Assembly: GCA_012800855.1 (NCBI GenBank)
Contig: JAAZIN010000119.1
Location: 1 to 33,926, forward strand
Length of the DNA: 33,926 nt
Direction of reading: 5' to 3'
DNA from: Bacillota bacterium
GTDB lineage: Bacteria > Bacillota > Dethiobacteria > DTU022
In this document: positions 1 to 8,349 of the stretch, in pieces
How positions within the stretch are numbered: position 1 is the first letter of the stretch
How the letters are laid out: the number at the start of each line of letters is the position of its first letter
The notes under the pieces: generated by a model
What the model was told of the DNA's origin: nothing
The model's input: the letters and a program-made list of their open reading frames with translations, nothing else
Database searches by the model: none
Position numbers and translations under genes: made by a program

Positions 1-1543
1 ACATCAGCCAGGCGGCTCCGGGAGTGATGCGCTGCCGGGGATTGTCCGGGTGGTAGCGGCAGTTGTTGATAGAGAAGAAAAGGCCGATGGCGCTGGCGGC
101 AAATGTGAGCAGGAGAGCGCCTGCCGCCATGAGCAGCGTCATCCCGCGGGAGAGCCCGGTGGCCAGGGCGGTTCCCAGCAGCATCGCCTCCATGAGCACC
201 AGGGTGGGCAGAATGGCGGCCAGCAGCTTGCCCCAGACTACCGGCCACCCGGCCAGGGGGACGCTGTTCAAGATCCAATCCGATTCTCCCTCCCGGCCGA
301 AGGACTGCGCGGCCATGTTCCCGCTGAAAATGATTGTATACATAATCAGGACTGTAACCAGCGAAGAGCGGGAGGTGTCGCTGAAGAGGAAAATATGCTG
401 GCCGATAAAGAAGGCCAGGACGATGAGGGGGATCATGTAGCCGAACCATTCGCGGGTGTCCCGCCTCAGGTAGAGCAGATCTTTTTTGGCCACGGCCCAC
501 ATGCCCCGCCATGCGGAAGCTTTTGGGAAGGGTTCTTGGGTGGCGGTTAAAGATAGAGGGTGCCTCTCTTCGGACCGGACCCGCTCGCCGCTGCTTCTCG
601 GCTGGCGGTGTTTCTTCCTGCGGCGGCCGCCCTGATCCTGGCTTAAAGAAATCCAGCCGCGGCGGAAGCCCCGCTCCACCAGCAGAAAGGCTGCGGCCAG
701 AACTGCCGCTCCCAGCGCCAGCAGCAGCAGGCTCCAGCCTAGGCCGGCCCACTGGGCGCCGGCGGCGCTGCCGGCCAGGGCCCGGGAAGCCCAGCCCCAG
801 GGGAAGAGATCCATTACCTGCAGCATCTTTTGCTGCCCGCCAAGCCAGCCTGGGAGGTCAATCTTTTGGCCGCTTTGAATAAGCAAATTGGGAAGCTGGA
901 AGAAGAGGGCGATCAACACCCCGCCAATGCCGCCGAGCAGCCCTACGGCTTCGCGGCTGCGGTGCGGCGGGACAATTCGCATTACCAGCAGGTTCAGCAG
1001 CGCCGCCACGGCGATTCCCGATAACCAGAGGCCCAGGCTGACCAGAGCCGCCCAAAGATAGAAAAGCGGGGCGGCACCGAAGAGGAGGCCGAAAAACAGC
1101 GCCGGCAGGAAAATGAAGATTAGCACGGTGATGCTGTTGCCGGCGGCTACGACCAGCAATTTTACTGCAAAAACCGCCCGCGTGGAGACCGGGGCCATGA
1201 AAAGCAGATCCAGGTCTTCGGACATGTAGAGGGTGGCGAAAGCCGTGGTAATGCCAAAAAATATCAGGGCCCCATATCCAGCCATGAAAATAAGCGAGAG
1301 GAAGCCGCGGGCGATATGGGGCGGCAACTGGCTTAGAACACCGTACGACAGCTGGCCCAGGAAAACAATCAGGGACAAAAAGGCCAGGGAGGTGATCGCC
1401 ATCCCTATTCGTACGCTCCGGGGCCAGTGTCGTATCTTGTTCCAGGTTACTCGCAGCTGGGCGGTCAGGAGCAATTTGAAATCCTGCCAGAAAGGACGCG
1501 GCGGCGGGGCTTCAACCAGCGGAGAGGGCAGAATGATTTTCAA
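1..1543 (-). CDS. ABC-2 type transporter permease (partial, runs off left edge)
   Basis: Reverse complement from TTG at 1543 gives an uninterrupted frame to position 1 (MKIILPSPLVEAPPPRPFWQDFKLLLTAQLRVTWNKIRHWPRSVRIGMAITSLAFLSLIVFLG...LYMSEDLDLLFMAPVSTRAVFAVKLL...). Many hydrophobic segments; TTGA overlap with the stop of the upstream ATPase gene. Absent from the ORF track, probably because no stop lies in the window. Confidence 0.85.
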   Translation of the reverse strand, partial: MKIILPSPLVEAPPPRPFWQDFKLLLTAQLRVTWNKIRHWPRSVRIGMAITSLAFLSLIVFLGQLSYGVLSQLPPHIARGFLSLIFMAGYGALIFFGITTAFATLYMSEDLDLLFMAPVSTRAVFAVKLLVVAAGNSITVLIFIFLPALFFGLLFGAAPLFYLWAALVSLGLWLSGIAVAALLNLLVMRIVPPHRSREAVGLLGGIGGVLIALFFQLPNLLIQSGQKIDLPGWLGGQQKMLQVMDLFPWGWASRALAGSAAGAQWAGLGWSLLLLALGAAVLAAAFLLVERGFRRGWISLSQDQGGRRRKKHRQPRSSGERVRSEERHPLSLTATQEPFPKASAWRGMWAVAKKDLLYLRRDTREWFGYMIPLIVLAFFIGQHIFLFSDTSRSSLVTVLIMYTIIFSGNMAAQSFGREGESDWILNSVPLAGWPVVWGKLLAAILPTLVLMEAMLLGTALATGLSRGMTLLMAAGALLLTFAASAIGLFFSINNCRYHPDNPRQRITPGAAWLM

Positions 1544-2322
1544 CTGACACCCTCCTCCCCAAGGCTCCGAATGAGCTCGGCATCCTCGGCGCCCCCGGTG
1601 AGCTCCAGAAAGATATCTTCGAGACTCCCGCCGGCGCGGCCGGCCTGCTGCCGCAGCTCTTCCGGGCTGCCCTGGGCAATGAGCCGCCCTTCCTTCAGGA
1701 TGCCCACGCGGTGGCACATCCGCTCCGCTATTTCGAGGATGTGGGTGGAGAGGAAGATGGCCTCCCCCTGGCGGGCCAGCTCCTGCAGCACATCTTTCAG
1801 CAGGCGGGCGCTGCGAGGATCGAGGCCCACGGTGGGTTCGTCCATCAATAGGACCCTGGGCCGGTGGAGCAGGGCCGCCGCCACCACCACCTTTTGGCGC
1901 ATGCCGTGCGAAAAGCCCTCCAGGAGCTCATCGGCCCGCTCGGACAGTTCAAACAAGGTCAGGAGCCGTTCGGCCTGATCCCGGGCATATTCCGGCGGCA
2001 TGCGGTAAAGATCGGCCATTAGGGCCAGGAATTCGCGTGCAGTCAGCTTGCCGTATACCCTGGGATGATCGGGGACATAGGCGATCAGCGCCTTGGCCCG
2101 GGCCGGCTCCCGGTTGAGATTGTAGCCGCAGATAAAGGCTTCCCCGGAGGTCGGTTCCAGCAAGCCCGCGAGCATGCGGATGGTGGTGGTCTTGCCGGAG
2201 CCGTTCGGCCCGAGGAAACCGTAGATCTCGCCGCCAAAAACCTCGAGGTCCAGCTGGTTAACGGCTGTAATGGCGCCGTATTGCTTTGTAAGGCGGTTGG
2301 TCTTAATCAAAATCTGCTTCAT
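1540..2322 (-). CDS. ABC transporter ATP-binding protein
   Basis: Walker A GPNGSGKTT, signature-like FSHGMRQK, Walker B VLLMDEPTVGLDP, H-loop STHILE; SD aaaggag upstream of ATG. Confidence 0.95.
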   Translation of the reverse strand: MKQILIKTNRLTKQYGAITAVNQLDLEVFGGEIYGFLGPNGSGKTTTIRMLAGLLEPTSGEAFICGYNLNREPARAKALIAYVPDHPRVYGKLTAREFLALMADLYRMPPEYARDQAERLLTLFELSERADELLEGFSHGMRQKVVVAAALLHRPRVLLMDEPTVGLDPRSARLLKDVLQELARQGEAIFLSTHILEIAERMCHRVGILKEGRLIAQGSPEELRQQAGRAGGSLEDIFLELTGGAEDAELIRSLGEEGVS

Positions 2323-2529
2323 GTGCCATAACTCCTTTGCACTTGCCCTGCTTAGAAATCAATCTATACTTCTTTTTTTTCAAGGACATATCCTCCCGTA
2401 ATATTATCAATACGAACACCGTTTTCGAAAAGAAGTTGCAGCTTCTATCATTATTGCATGAAAGCTGGATATTATTGTTCAAATAGGGCTTATCAAATTG
2501 CCTATATGTAAAATTAAGTCAATTGGAGG

Positions 2530-2559
2530 TTGACCAAGCATTTAAAATAATGCTATATT
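2530..2559 (+). promoter_or_regulatory. putative sigma-A-type promoter upstream of spo0E-like ORF
   Basis: TTGACC (2530-2535), 18-nt spacer, TATATT (2554-2559) in an AT-rich intergenic region. Confidence 0.45.
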
Positions 2560-2589
2560 TAATCGGATAACAAGATCTTTAATTATTTG

Positions 2590-2772
2590 ATGTGGAAAGG
2601 TCAAATGGAAGAGCTACGACAGCGCATTGAATACTATCGCTTGCAACTGGCGGAGCTGGTTGAGCAGGAAGGGAATCTACTGGAGCCGGAAGTTTTGGCC
2701 AAGAGCAGGCAGCTTGACCGGGCGCTGAACAAGTTCATGAAGATGCAACTGCGTAAACAGCTCCAGCGGTAA
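2590..2772 (+). CDS. Spo0E-like aspartyl-phosphate phosphatase (sporulation regulator)
   Basis: About 60 aa; I-x4-L pattern and LLEPEVLAKSRQLDRALNKFMK, resembling the Spo0E-family SQ/S-x2-LD motif. Start may be ATG 2590 or ATG 2605. Confidence 0.75.
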   Translation: MWKGQMEELRQRIEYYRLQLAELVEQEGNLLEPEVLAKSRQLDRALNKFMKMQLRKQLQR

Positions 2773-2848
2773 CAGGAGTCGGTAGCCGGCCCGAGGCGGC
2801 CGCGTTGTACCCTATCCGTGCCCACTGATCCTAATTGGCGTTAACCCC

Positions 2849-2877
2849 TTGTTTTTTTAAACAAGACCCTTTATAAT
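2849..2877 (+). promoter_or_regulatory. putative sigma-A promoter for tRNA-Val
   Basis: TTGTTT (2849-2854), 17-nt spacer, TATAAT (2872-2877), about 50 nt before the tRNA. Confidence 0.6.
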
Positions 2878-2927
2878 AGGGGTGGCGAAAAAGTGAATAG
2901 GCAGGTTGTTTTTTTACTGCTAACCAT

Positions 2928-3002
2928 GCGCCTGTAGCTCAGGGGGAGAGCGCCTGCTTGACGCGCAGGAGGCCGCAGGTTCGAAACCTGCCGGGCGCAC
3001 CA
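2928..3002 (+). tRNA. tRNA-Val (anticodon GAC)
   Basis: Cloverleaf by eye: acceptor GCGCCTG/CGGGCGC, D stem GCTC/GAGC, anticodon arm CCTGC-TTGACGC-GCAGG, T arm GCAGG-TTCGAAA-CCTGC, encoded CCA. Confidence 0.93.
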
Positions 3003-3007
3003 TATTG

Positions 3008-3032
3008 AAGAGCAGCAGGAGCTGCTCTTTTT
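3008..3032 (+). terminator. Rho-independent terminator after tRNA-Val
   Basis: AAGAGCAGC-AGGA-GCTGCTCTT followed by TTT; perfect 9-bp stem. Confidence 0.88.
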
Positions 3033-3067
3033 CATAACTAATACCGGTTGTTCAGGGAGGGTAGACT

Positions 3068-4033
3068 GTGCCGGCTAATCTTACCCCGCAGTATCATGCC
3101 GCCGAAGAGCGATACCGCCGCGCCCGCACGCCCGAAGAGAAGGAGGCGGCGCTGCACGAGATGCTCGCGGTGATCCCCAAGCACAAGGGGACAGAGAAGC
3201 TCCAGGCCGATATCAAAAGACGCCTGGCCCGCCTGCGCGAAGAGAAAAAGAAGAAGAAGCAGGCCAAGGGCTTCGATCCCTTTGCCGTGGAGAAGGAGGG
3301 GGCGGGGCAGGTGGTCCTGGCCGGCTACCCCAACTGCGGCAAGTCCGCCCTGGTGGGGGCCCTCACCCGCGCCAAGGTGAAGGTGACCGACTACCCCTAC
3401 GCCACCTCGGTGCCCGTGGCGGGGATGATGCCATACGAAGATACCCATGTCCAGCTTGTCGACACCCCGCCGGTGACGCCCGAAGCCATTCCCCCCGGCC
3501 TGACCGGCACCTTCAAGGCGGCCGATGCCCTTCTCATCGTCATCGACGCCGCCTCGCCGGAATGCCTGGACCAGCTGGAGGGGATGCTGCAGCTGCTACA
3601 GGAGCGGGAGGTGATCGACCTCTCTGAAGAAGGCGAGATCATCGCCCCGGTGCCCTTTCTCATCGTGGCTACCAAGTGCGACCTGCCGGAAAGCGAAGAA
3701 AATTTGCAGCTATTGCGCGAATTGAGGCCCGATTTGGAGATTGGGGCTGTCTCCTGCCACGGCCAGGGGCTGGACCAACTGCGCCGGAAGCTCTTCGACA
3801 TCCTGGGAGTGATCCGGATCTACGGGAAAGCTCCCGGCCGGCCTCCCGACAAGGAGCGCCCCTTTATCCTGAGAAAAGGGAGCACTGTGCTCGATTTTGC
3901 GGAGATGGTACACAAAGATTTTCCCAAGAGGCTGAAAAGCGCCCTGGTCTGGGGATCGGCCCGCTTTGACGGCCAGGCGGTGCCGCGGGACTACGTCCTT
4001 TCCGACGGGGACGTGGTGGAGCTGCAGCTGTAG
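3068..4033 (+). CDS. DRG/Obg-like GTPase with C-terminal TGS domain
   Basis: G1 GYPNCGKSALVGALT, G3 LVDTPP, G4 ATKCDL, G5-like VSCHG; TGS-like C-terminus (PFILRKGSTVLDFAEMVHKDFPKRLKSALVWG...LSDGDVVEL). GTG start. Confidence 0.88.
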   Translation: MPANLTPQYHAAEERYRRARTPEEKEAALHEMLAVIPKHKGTEKLQADIKRRLARLREEKKKKKQAKGFDPFAVEKEGAGQVVLAGYPNCGKSALVGALTRAKVKVTDYPYATSVPVAGMMPYEDTHVQLVDTPPVTPEAIPPGLTGTFKAADALLIVIDAASPECLDQLEGMLQLLQEREVIDLSEEGEIIAPVPFLIVATKCDLPESEENLQLLRELRPDLEIGAVSCHGQGLDQLRRKLFDILGVIRIYGKAPGRPPDKERPFILRKGSTVLDFAEMVHKDFPKRLKSALVWGSARFDGQAVPRDYVLSDGDVVELQL

Positions 4034-4078
4034 CGGTGCCACGAGATCCGGGCTTGAAATTACAAGGTGCTATTCAAC

Positions 4079-4657
4079 CTAGGGGAACCTATATGCAACA
4101 TTGTTGTCCTTGTCCAGGCCCCTTATTTCTATAAATCCCGGATAATGTTGAACCTTAATTGGAATGATGTAACCGCCCAAGCCGTCAATTTCCTGGCTTT
4201 TGATTTCACCGCCAATAAAATCAACTTCCACTTTACGAATTTTAGGGTTCATGGAGTGGCCGTAAACCAGATAAATCCAGTTTTCTTCCCCGGTTGCGCT
4301 GGGTTCGCTAAAAGCATAGCCGGAAACAGTGAGCTGCTCCTCTTCGGTGGCGGTAATCATATTCCCTGGCCCGTTGTCTAGGACGACCCGGTCGTTTATT
4401 ATTTCGAAATGCATCAAATGCTCATTTTCCATTTGGCCCACCTTGTAATAATACAGGACAAAATTCCTGTTCTCGAAGCTGATAAACTTTAAGACCCGGA
4501 TATCTGAGACATAATCCATTTCCTCAATGAGAGCATGGTGCAGCTTTGCCGCCAGTTCCTCCCCACTTGATTCGTTTTGCGCCCGCAAGCACCCGGTAAC
4601 CGGGAGAAGTACAACAGCGCATAGCGCCAGGAAATAAACAACAGTGCTTCTCGACAT
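4079..4657 (-). CDS. predicted lipoprotein of unknown function
   Basis: Starts MSRSTVVYFLALCAVVLLPVTGCLRAQ (signal peptide plus lipobox LPVTGC); SD gggagg just upstream. The longer ORF to 5104 overlaps the methyltransferase and is rejected. Confidence 0.75.
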   Translation of the reverse strand: MSRSTVVYFLALCAVVLLPVTGCLRAQNESSGEELAAKLHHALIEEMDYVSDIRVLKFISFENRNFVLYYYKVGQMENEHLMHFEIINDRVVLDNGPGNMITATEEEQLTVSGYAFSEPSATGEENWIYLVYGHSMNPKIRKVEVDFIGGEIKSQEIDGLGGYIIPIKVQHYPGFIEIRGLDKDNNVAYRFP

Positions 4658-4789
4658 GCCGTTCCTCCCAGTGCCGCCTGTTCCCGAATTGTATATCATA
4701 TATTCATTGATATTCATTATCCGGAGTTGTAAAAACAAAAACGGCAGCTTTTTTAGAGAAAATAACGGCTCTATTTTTTTAGCAGGTTT

Positions 4790-5638
4790 ATGCCTCCGTC
4801 GCTGCGAATAGATTTCCCGGGGGTGAAAGCCATCAGCGAAGGGAGGAAGCGATGCAACCGTTTGGATGGGAAGACCTGGACCCGCTACAGCATCAGCATA
4901 TGGAGCGACCTGCGCAAGTCCGCTGCGGAGCTGCGGCTGAACCACCCGGCTTCCTTCCCCCTGGAGCTGGCCGAGCGCTGCATCGAGATCTTTACCGCCG
5001 TGCCGGGGGAAGTGGTGCTCGACCCCTTTGCCGGGACGGGGACGACCCTCCTCGGCGCCTACAATCTTGGCCGCAGGGGCGTGGGCTTCGAGATCTACGC
5101 GCACTACCTGGAGCTCTTTGAGCGGCGGCTCCGCTCCGAAGAGGCCGCCCCGCCCGCCGGCAGCTCTTTACAGCCCTGCCTTTACCATGACAGCGCCCTC
5201 AACCTGCGCCACTACCTGGAACCCAACTCCGTCGATTTTATCCTCACCTCGCCGCCCTACTGGGACATCCTCCTGGAGAAGCGCTCCGCCGACCGCCGCC
5301 AGCCGCGCGCTTACGGCGACTGCGCGGCCGACCTGGGCCGGGCTGCCGATTACCAATCCTTCCTCAAAAAGCTGGCCCAGGTCTTTGCCGAGGTGCACGC
5401 CGTGTTAAAACCGGGCCGCGCCTGCGTGGTCGTGATTATGGACCTGCGCAAGAAAAACCGCTTCTATCCCCTGCACATGGATCTCACCCTGGCCCTGCAG
5501 CCCCTTGGCTTCCGGCTGGAAGACATCATCATCTGGGACCGGCGCCATGAATACAACCGCCTCCGTCCCCTGGGTTATCCCGCGGTTTTTCGCGTCAACA
5601 AGGTCCACGAGTACCTGCTAATTTTTACCAGAGGCTAG
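4790..5638 (+). CDS. DNA methyltransferase (N4-cytosine/N6-adenine type), orphan
   Basis: SAM-binding motif I VLDPFAGTGTTLLGA, then catalytic motif IV DFILTSPPYWDIL; C-terminus RVNKVHEYLLIFTR. Exact start uncertain. Confidence 0.85.
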   Translation: MPPSLRIDFPGVKAISEGRKRCNRLDGKTWTRYSISIWSDLRKSAAELRLNHPASFPLELAERCIEIFTAVPGEVVLDPFAGTGTTLLGAYNLGRRGVGFEIYAHYLELFERRLRSEEAAPPAGSSLQPCLYHDSALNLRHYLEPNSVDFILTSPPYWDILLEKRSADRRQPRAYGDCAADLGRAADYQSFLKKLAQVFAEVHAVLKPGRACVVVIMDLRKKNRFYPLHMDLTLALQPLGFRLEDIIIWDRRHEYNRLRPLGYPAVFRVNKVHEYLLIFTRG

Positions 5639-5765
5639 GCGAAGGAGGCGCGGGAAAAGGGAAAGGCGGAAAACAGAAGAATTATTTACTTGTAAAAACA
5701 ATTTGCCGTCTATTTCGGGAAGGCGGGCAGAACGCAGCCGCCTCCAACGGAAAGGAGGATGCCAA

Positions 5766-7235
5766 TTGATTGAACGTCTCAGCAGGACCATTCAAGAAGA
5801 GCGCCTTCCTGCGCCCGATTATGAGCTCATTGCCAAGAAGCTCCGCCATATCGTGGGCGATGATGGCGTCTCAGCAAGCGGAGCCGACCGGCTGGCCACC
5901 TGCCGCGATTACTGGCCCATGGGGACACTCTGGTTCCTGGAAGGAAAGGCCCCGGCTTTGCCGGACCTGGTGGTCTGGCCGCGCAGCACTTCCGAGGTGG
6001 CCGCGGTGCTCAGGCTGGCCGGCGAGCACAACATTCCGGTCACCCCCTACGGCGAGGGCTCTGGGGCGCTCGGCGGGGCCGTGCCGCTGCAGGGCGGCAT
6101 TGCGCTGGACATGAAGCGGATGGACAGGGTGCTGGAGCTGGACCGGGACAATCTTATGGTTACCGTCGAGCCCGGCCTGAACGGAGCGCGCTACGAGGAA
6201 TACCTTAACCGGCACGGCTTCACCGGGGGGCATTTTCCCCAGTCCCTGCGCTGCTCCACTGTGGGGGGATGGGTGGCCTGCCGGGCGGCGGGGACTTTTT
6301 CCACGCGCTACGGCAAGATCGAGGACATGGTCGTCGCCCTGGAGGCGGTGCTGCCCGATGGGAAGGTGATCCGGGGCCGCAAGCTGCCCCGCACCGCCAC
6401 GGGTCCGCGGGTGGATCACCTTTTCATCGGCTCCGAGGGGACCTTGGGGGTAATTACCGCCATCACCCTGCGGATCTGGCCTTACCCGGAAAAGCGCATC
6501 TACAGCTCCTACATCTTTGAGAACATCGAGCGGGCCCTGGAGGCCATCCGCCGGCTGGTCCAGGCGGGGGCTCGCCCCGCGGTGGTGCGCCTCTACGATC
6601 CCGCCGAGACGGCGCATCACTTTCCCGACTGCGAGGTTCCGGCGGGCCATGTCATCTTAATCTACCTCTTCGAGGGCGCTGCCGGGATTGTCGCCGCCGA
6701 AGATGAGCTGGCGGCCAGGCTGGCCCGCGAAGAGGGGGGTGTTGCGGCAGGCCCTGCCCCCGTGGAGCGCTGGCTGGAGACCCGCTTCAACGTGAGCCTG
6801 GCCTCCAAGCTTTTCCGGCAGGGTGCCGTTGTCGATACCATTGAAGTGACCACCAGCTGGAGCAAGGCAGCGGAGATCTATCATGCCATGCAGAAGGCGC
6901 TCCTGGAGGTGGAGGGGACGGTGCTGGCCACCGGCCACTATTCCCATGTCTACCCCGAGGGAGCGGCCCTTTACCTTACCCTGGTGGGCTTTCCGCCGGG
7001 CGACAAGAGGGAGTATTACCGCCGTCTCTGGAACGCGGCCATGGACAGCTGCCTCGCCCTGGGAGGCGCCATCAGCCACCATCACGGCGTGGGCCTGCAC
7101 CGGGGGCTCTGGATGGCGCAGGAGCATGGACAGGCGCTGGAGGCGCTGCGCATGATTAAGGATGCCTTCGACCCGCAGGGAATTATGAATCCGGGCAAGC
7201 TGGGCCTGGGGGAGGTGAAAAAATGGCCGGAGTAA
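5766..7235 (+). CDS. FAD-linked oxidase (alkyl-DHAP synthase/GlcD-like)
   Basis: FAD_binding_4 (PCMH) motifs VVWPRSTSEVAAVLRLA, TPYGEGSGALGGAVP, STVGGWVACRAAGTFSTRYGKIEDMV, FIGSEGTLGVITAITLRIWP; C-terminal SHHHGVG and DPQGIMNPGKLG. TTG 5766 with SD aaaggagg; the ORF track starts further upstream. Confidence 0.9.
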   Translation: MIERLSRTIQEERLPAPDYELIAKKLRHIVGDDGVSASGADRLATCRDYWPMGTLWFLEGKAPALPDLVVWPRSTSEVAAVLRLAGEHNIPVTPYGEGSGALGGAVPLQGGIALDMKRMDRVLELDRDNLMVTVEPGLNGARYEEYLNRHGFTGGHFPQSLRCSTVGGWVACRAAGTFSTRYGKIEDMVVALEAVLPDGKVIRGRKLPRTATGPRVDHLFIGSEGTLGVITAITLRIWPYPEKRIYSSYIFENIERALEAIRRLVQAGARPAVVRLYDPAETAHHFPDCEVPAGHVILIYLFEGAAGIVAAEDELAARLAREEGGVAAGPAPVERWLETRFNVSLASKLFRQGAVVDTIEVTTSWSKAAEIYHAMQKALLEVEGTVLATGHYSHVYPEGAALYLTLVGFPPGDKREYYRRLWNAAMDSCLALGGAISHHHGVGLHRGLWMAQEHGQALEALRMIKDAFDPQGIMNPGKLGLGEVKKWPE

Positions 7236-8308
7236 ACCGCAAACTGCTGCTGGATTGTGCACTTTGCCCCAACATGTGCCGCTGTGAATGCCCTGTAGAC
7301 AAGGAGTACGGTCGCGAAGCCGTTTCCCCCTCCGGCAAGGCCCGACTGGCCCACCTGCTGCTAGAGGGGCACCTTGACTGGGAGGAAGACCTCCTGGAGG
7401 CCGTCTCTTCCTGCCTGGGCTGCCGCGGCTGCCGCCTGCTTTGCCCCTTCCCCGAGCTTGACCTCTGCGAAGAGTTGCTCCAGGCGCGCACGGTGGAGCG
7501 CCCTCCGGGGATGGTTCTGCCCGCCGCGGCGCCTTACCTGAACAATTTGAAAAAGTTCGGCAGCCCTTACGGCACCCGCCCCGTGGCCCAGGCTTCGCCG
7601 CAGGGCGGCAGTCCCGAGGTGCTCTATTTTATAAACTGCACCGCGCAGGCAAACCACCCCCGGTCGCCGCAGCTGGTGCTGGAGCTGCTTGAAGCCGCCG
7701 GGGTCTCCTACCGGGTGATGGACCAGTACTGTTGCGGCTACCCGGCGCAGATATGGGGCGATATGGAGCTGGCCCGGCAACTGGCAGAGGAGAACCGCGA
7801 CCGCGCCGCGCAAAGCGGCGCCCGCCTGCTGCTTACCGACTGCCCTGAGTGCTGGCATACTTTTACCGCCAGGTATCCCCAGTGGGGCTGTGAGCTGGGC
7901 CTGCCCGTGGTGGACGCGGCCACCTATTTCCTCGAGCTGGTGCAGCAGGGGCGGCTCAAGATAACACCGCCGGAAGGGATTGGCAGCGTCACCTACCACG
8001 ATCCCTGTATCTGGGCGCGGGTGGCCGAAATGACCGCGGCGCCGCGCGAGCTGCTGCAGCACATTCCCGGGCTGGAACTTAAAGAGGCCCGGCCCGCGGG
8101 GCGGGAGACGCGCTGTTGCGGCGGCGGGGCCATGTTCCAGCTGACCTTTCCGGAGCGCTCCGCCGGGATCGCGCGGCGGCGCCTGGAGGAGCTGCCCCCG
8201 GCCGACGCCGTAGTCACCTCCTGCCCCTTTTGCCGCGAGAACCTGCAGGTGGGCGGCGGTAAGGTCCTCGACCTTGCCGAGCTGCTGGGCCTGGCCGCTC
8301 TCCGGTAG
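7223..8308 (+). CDS. (Fe-S)-binding oxidoreductase with CCG domains (GlcF/HdrD/LldE-like)
   Basis: Ferredoxin-like CxxCxxxC...CP and CLGCRGCRLLCP; two CCG domains (QYCCGYP...; RCCGGGAMF). Overlaps the preceding gene by 13 nt. Confidence 0.9.
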   Translation: MAGVNRKLLLDCALCPNMCRCECPVDKEYGREAVSPSGKARLAHLLLEGHLDWEEDLLEAVSSCLGCRGCRLLCPFPELDLCEELLQARTVERPPGMVLPAAAPYLNNLKKFGSPYGTRPVAQASPQGGSPEVLYFINCTAQANHPRSPQLVLELLEAAGVSYRVMDQYCCGYPAQIWGDMELARQLAEENRDRAAQSGARLLLTDCPECWHTFTARYPQWGCELGLPVVDAATYFLELVQQGRLKITPPEGIGSVTYHDPCIWARVAEMTAAPRELLQHIPGLELKEARPAGRETRCCGGGAMFQLTFPERSAGIARRRLEELPPADAVVTSCPFCRENLQVGGGKVLDLAELLGLAALR

Positions 8309-8349
8309 AGAGGGCCAGGCCGGCGACACCATTAACCGATAACGGAGGT

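Noticed and set aside
50-550. Plus-strand ORFs at 50-550, 63-440, 511-882, 1233-1547 and 1427-1978
   Set aside because: Opposite the minus-strand ABC permease and ATPase genes, whose translation is clearly hydrophobic or motif-bearing.
4658-5104. N-terminal extension of the minus-strand lipoprotein ORF (341 aa)
   Set aside because: Overlaps the methyltransferase antisense; a signal peptide with good SD begins at 4657.
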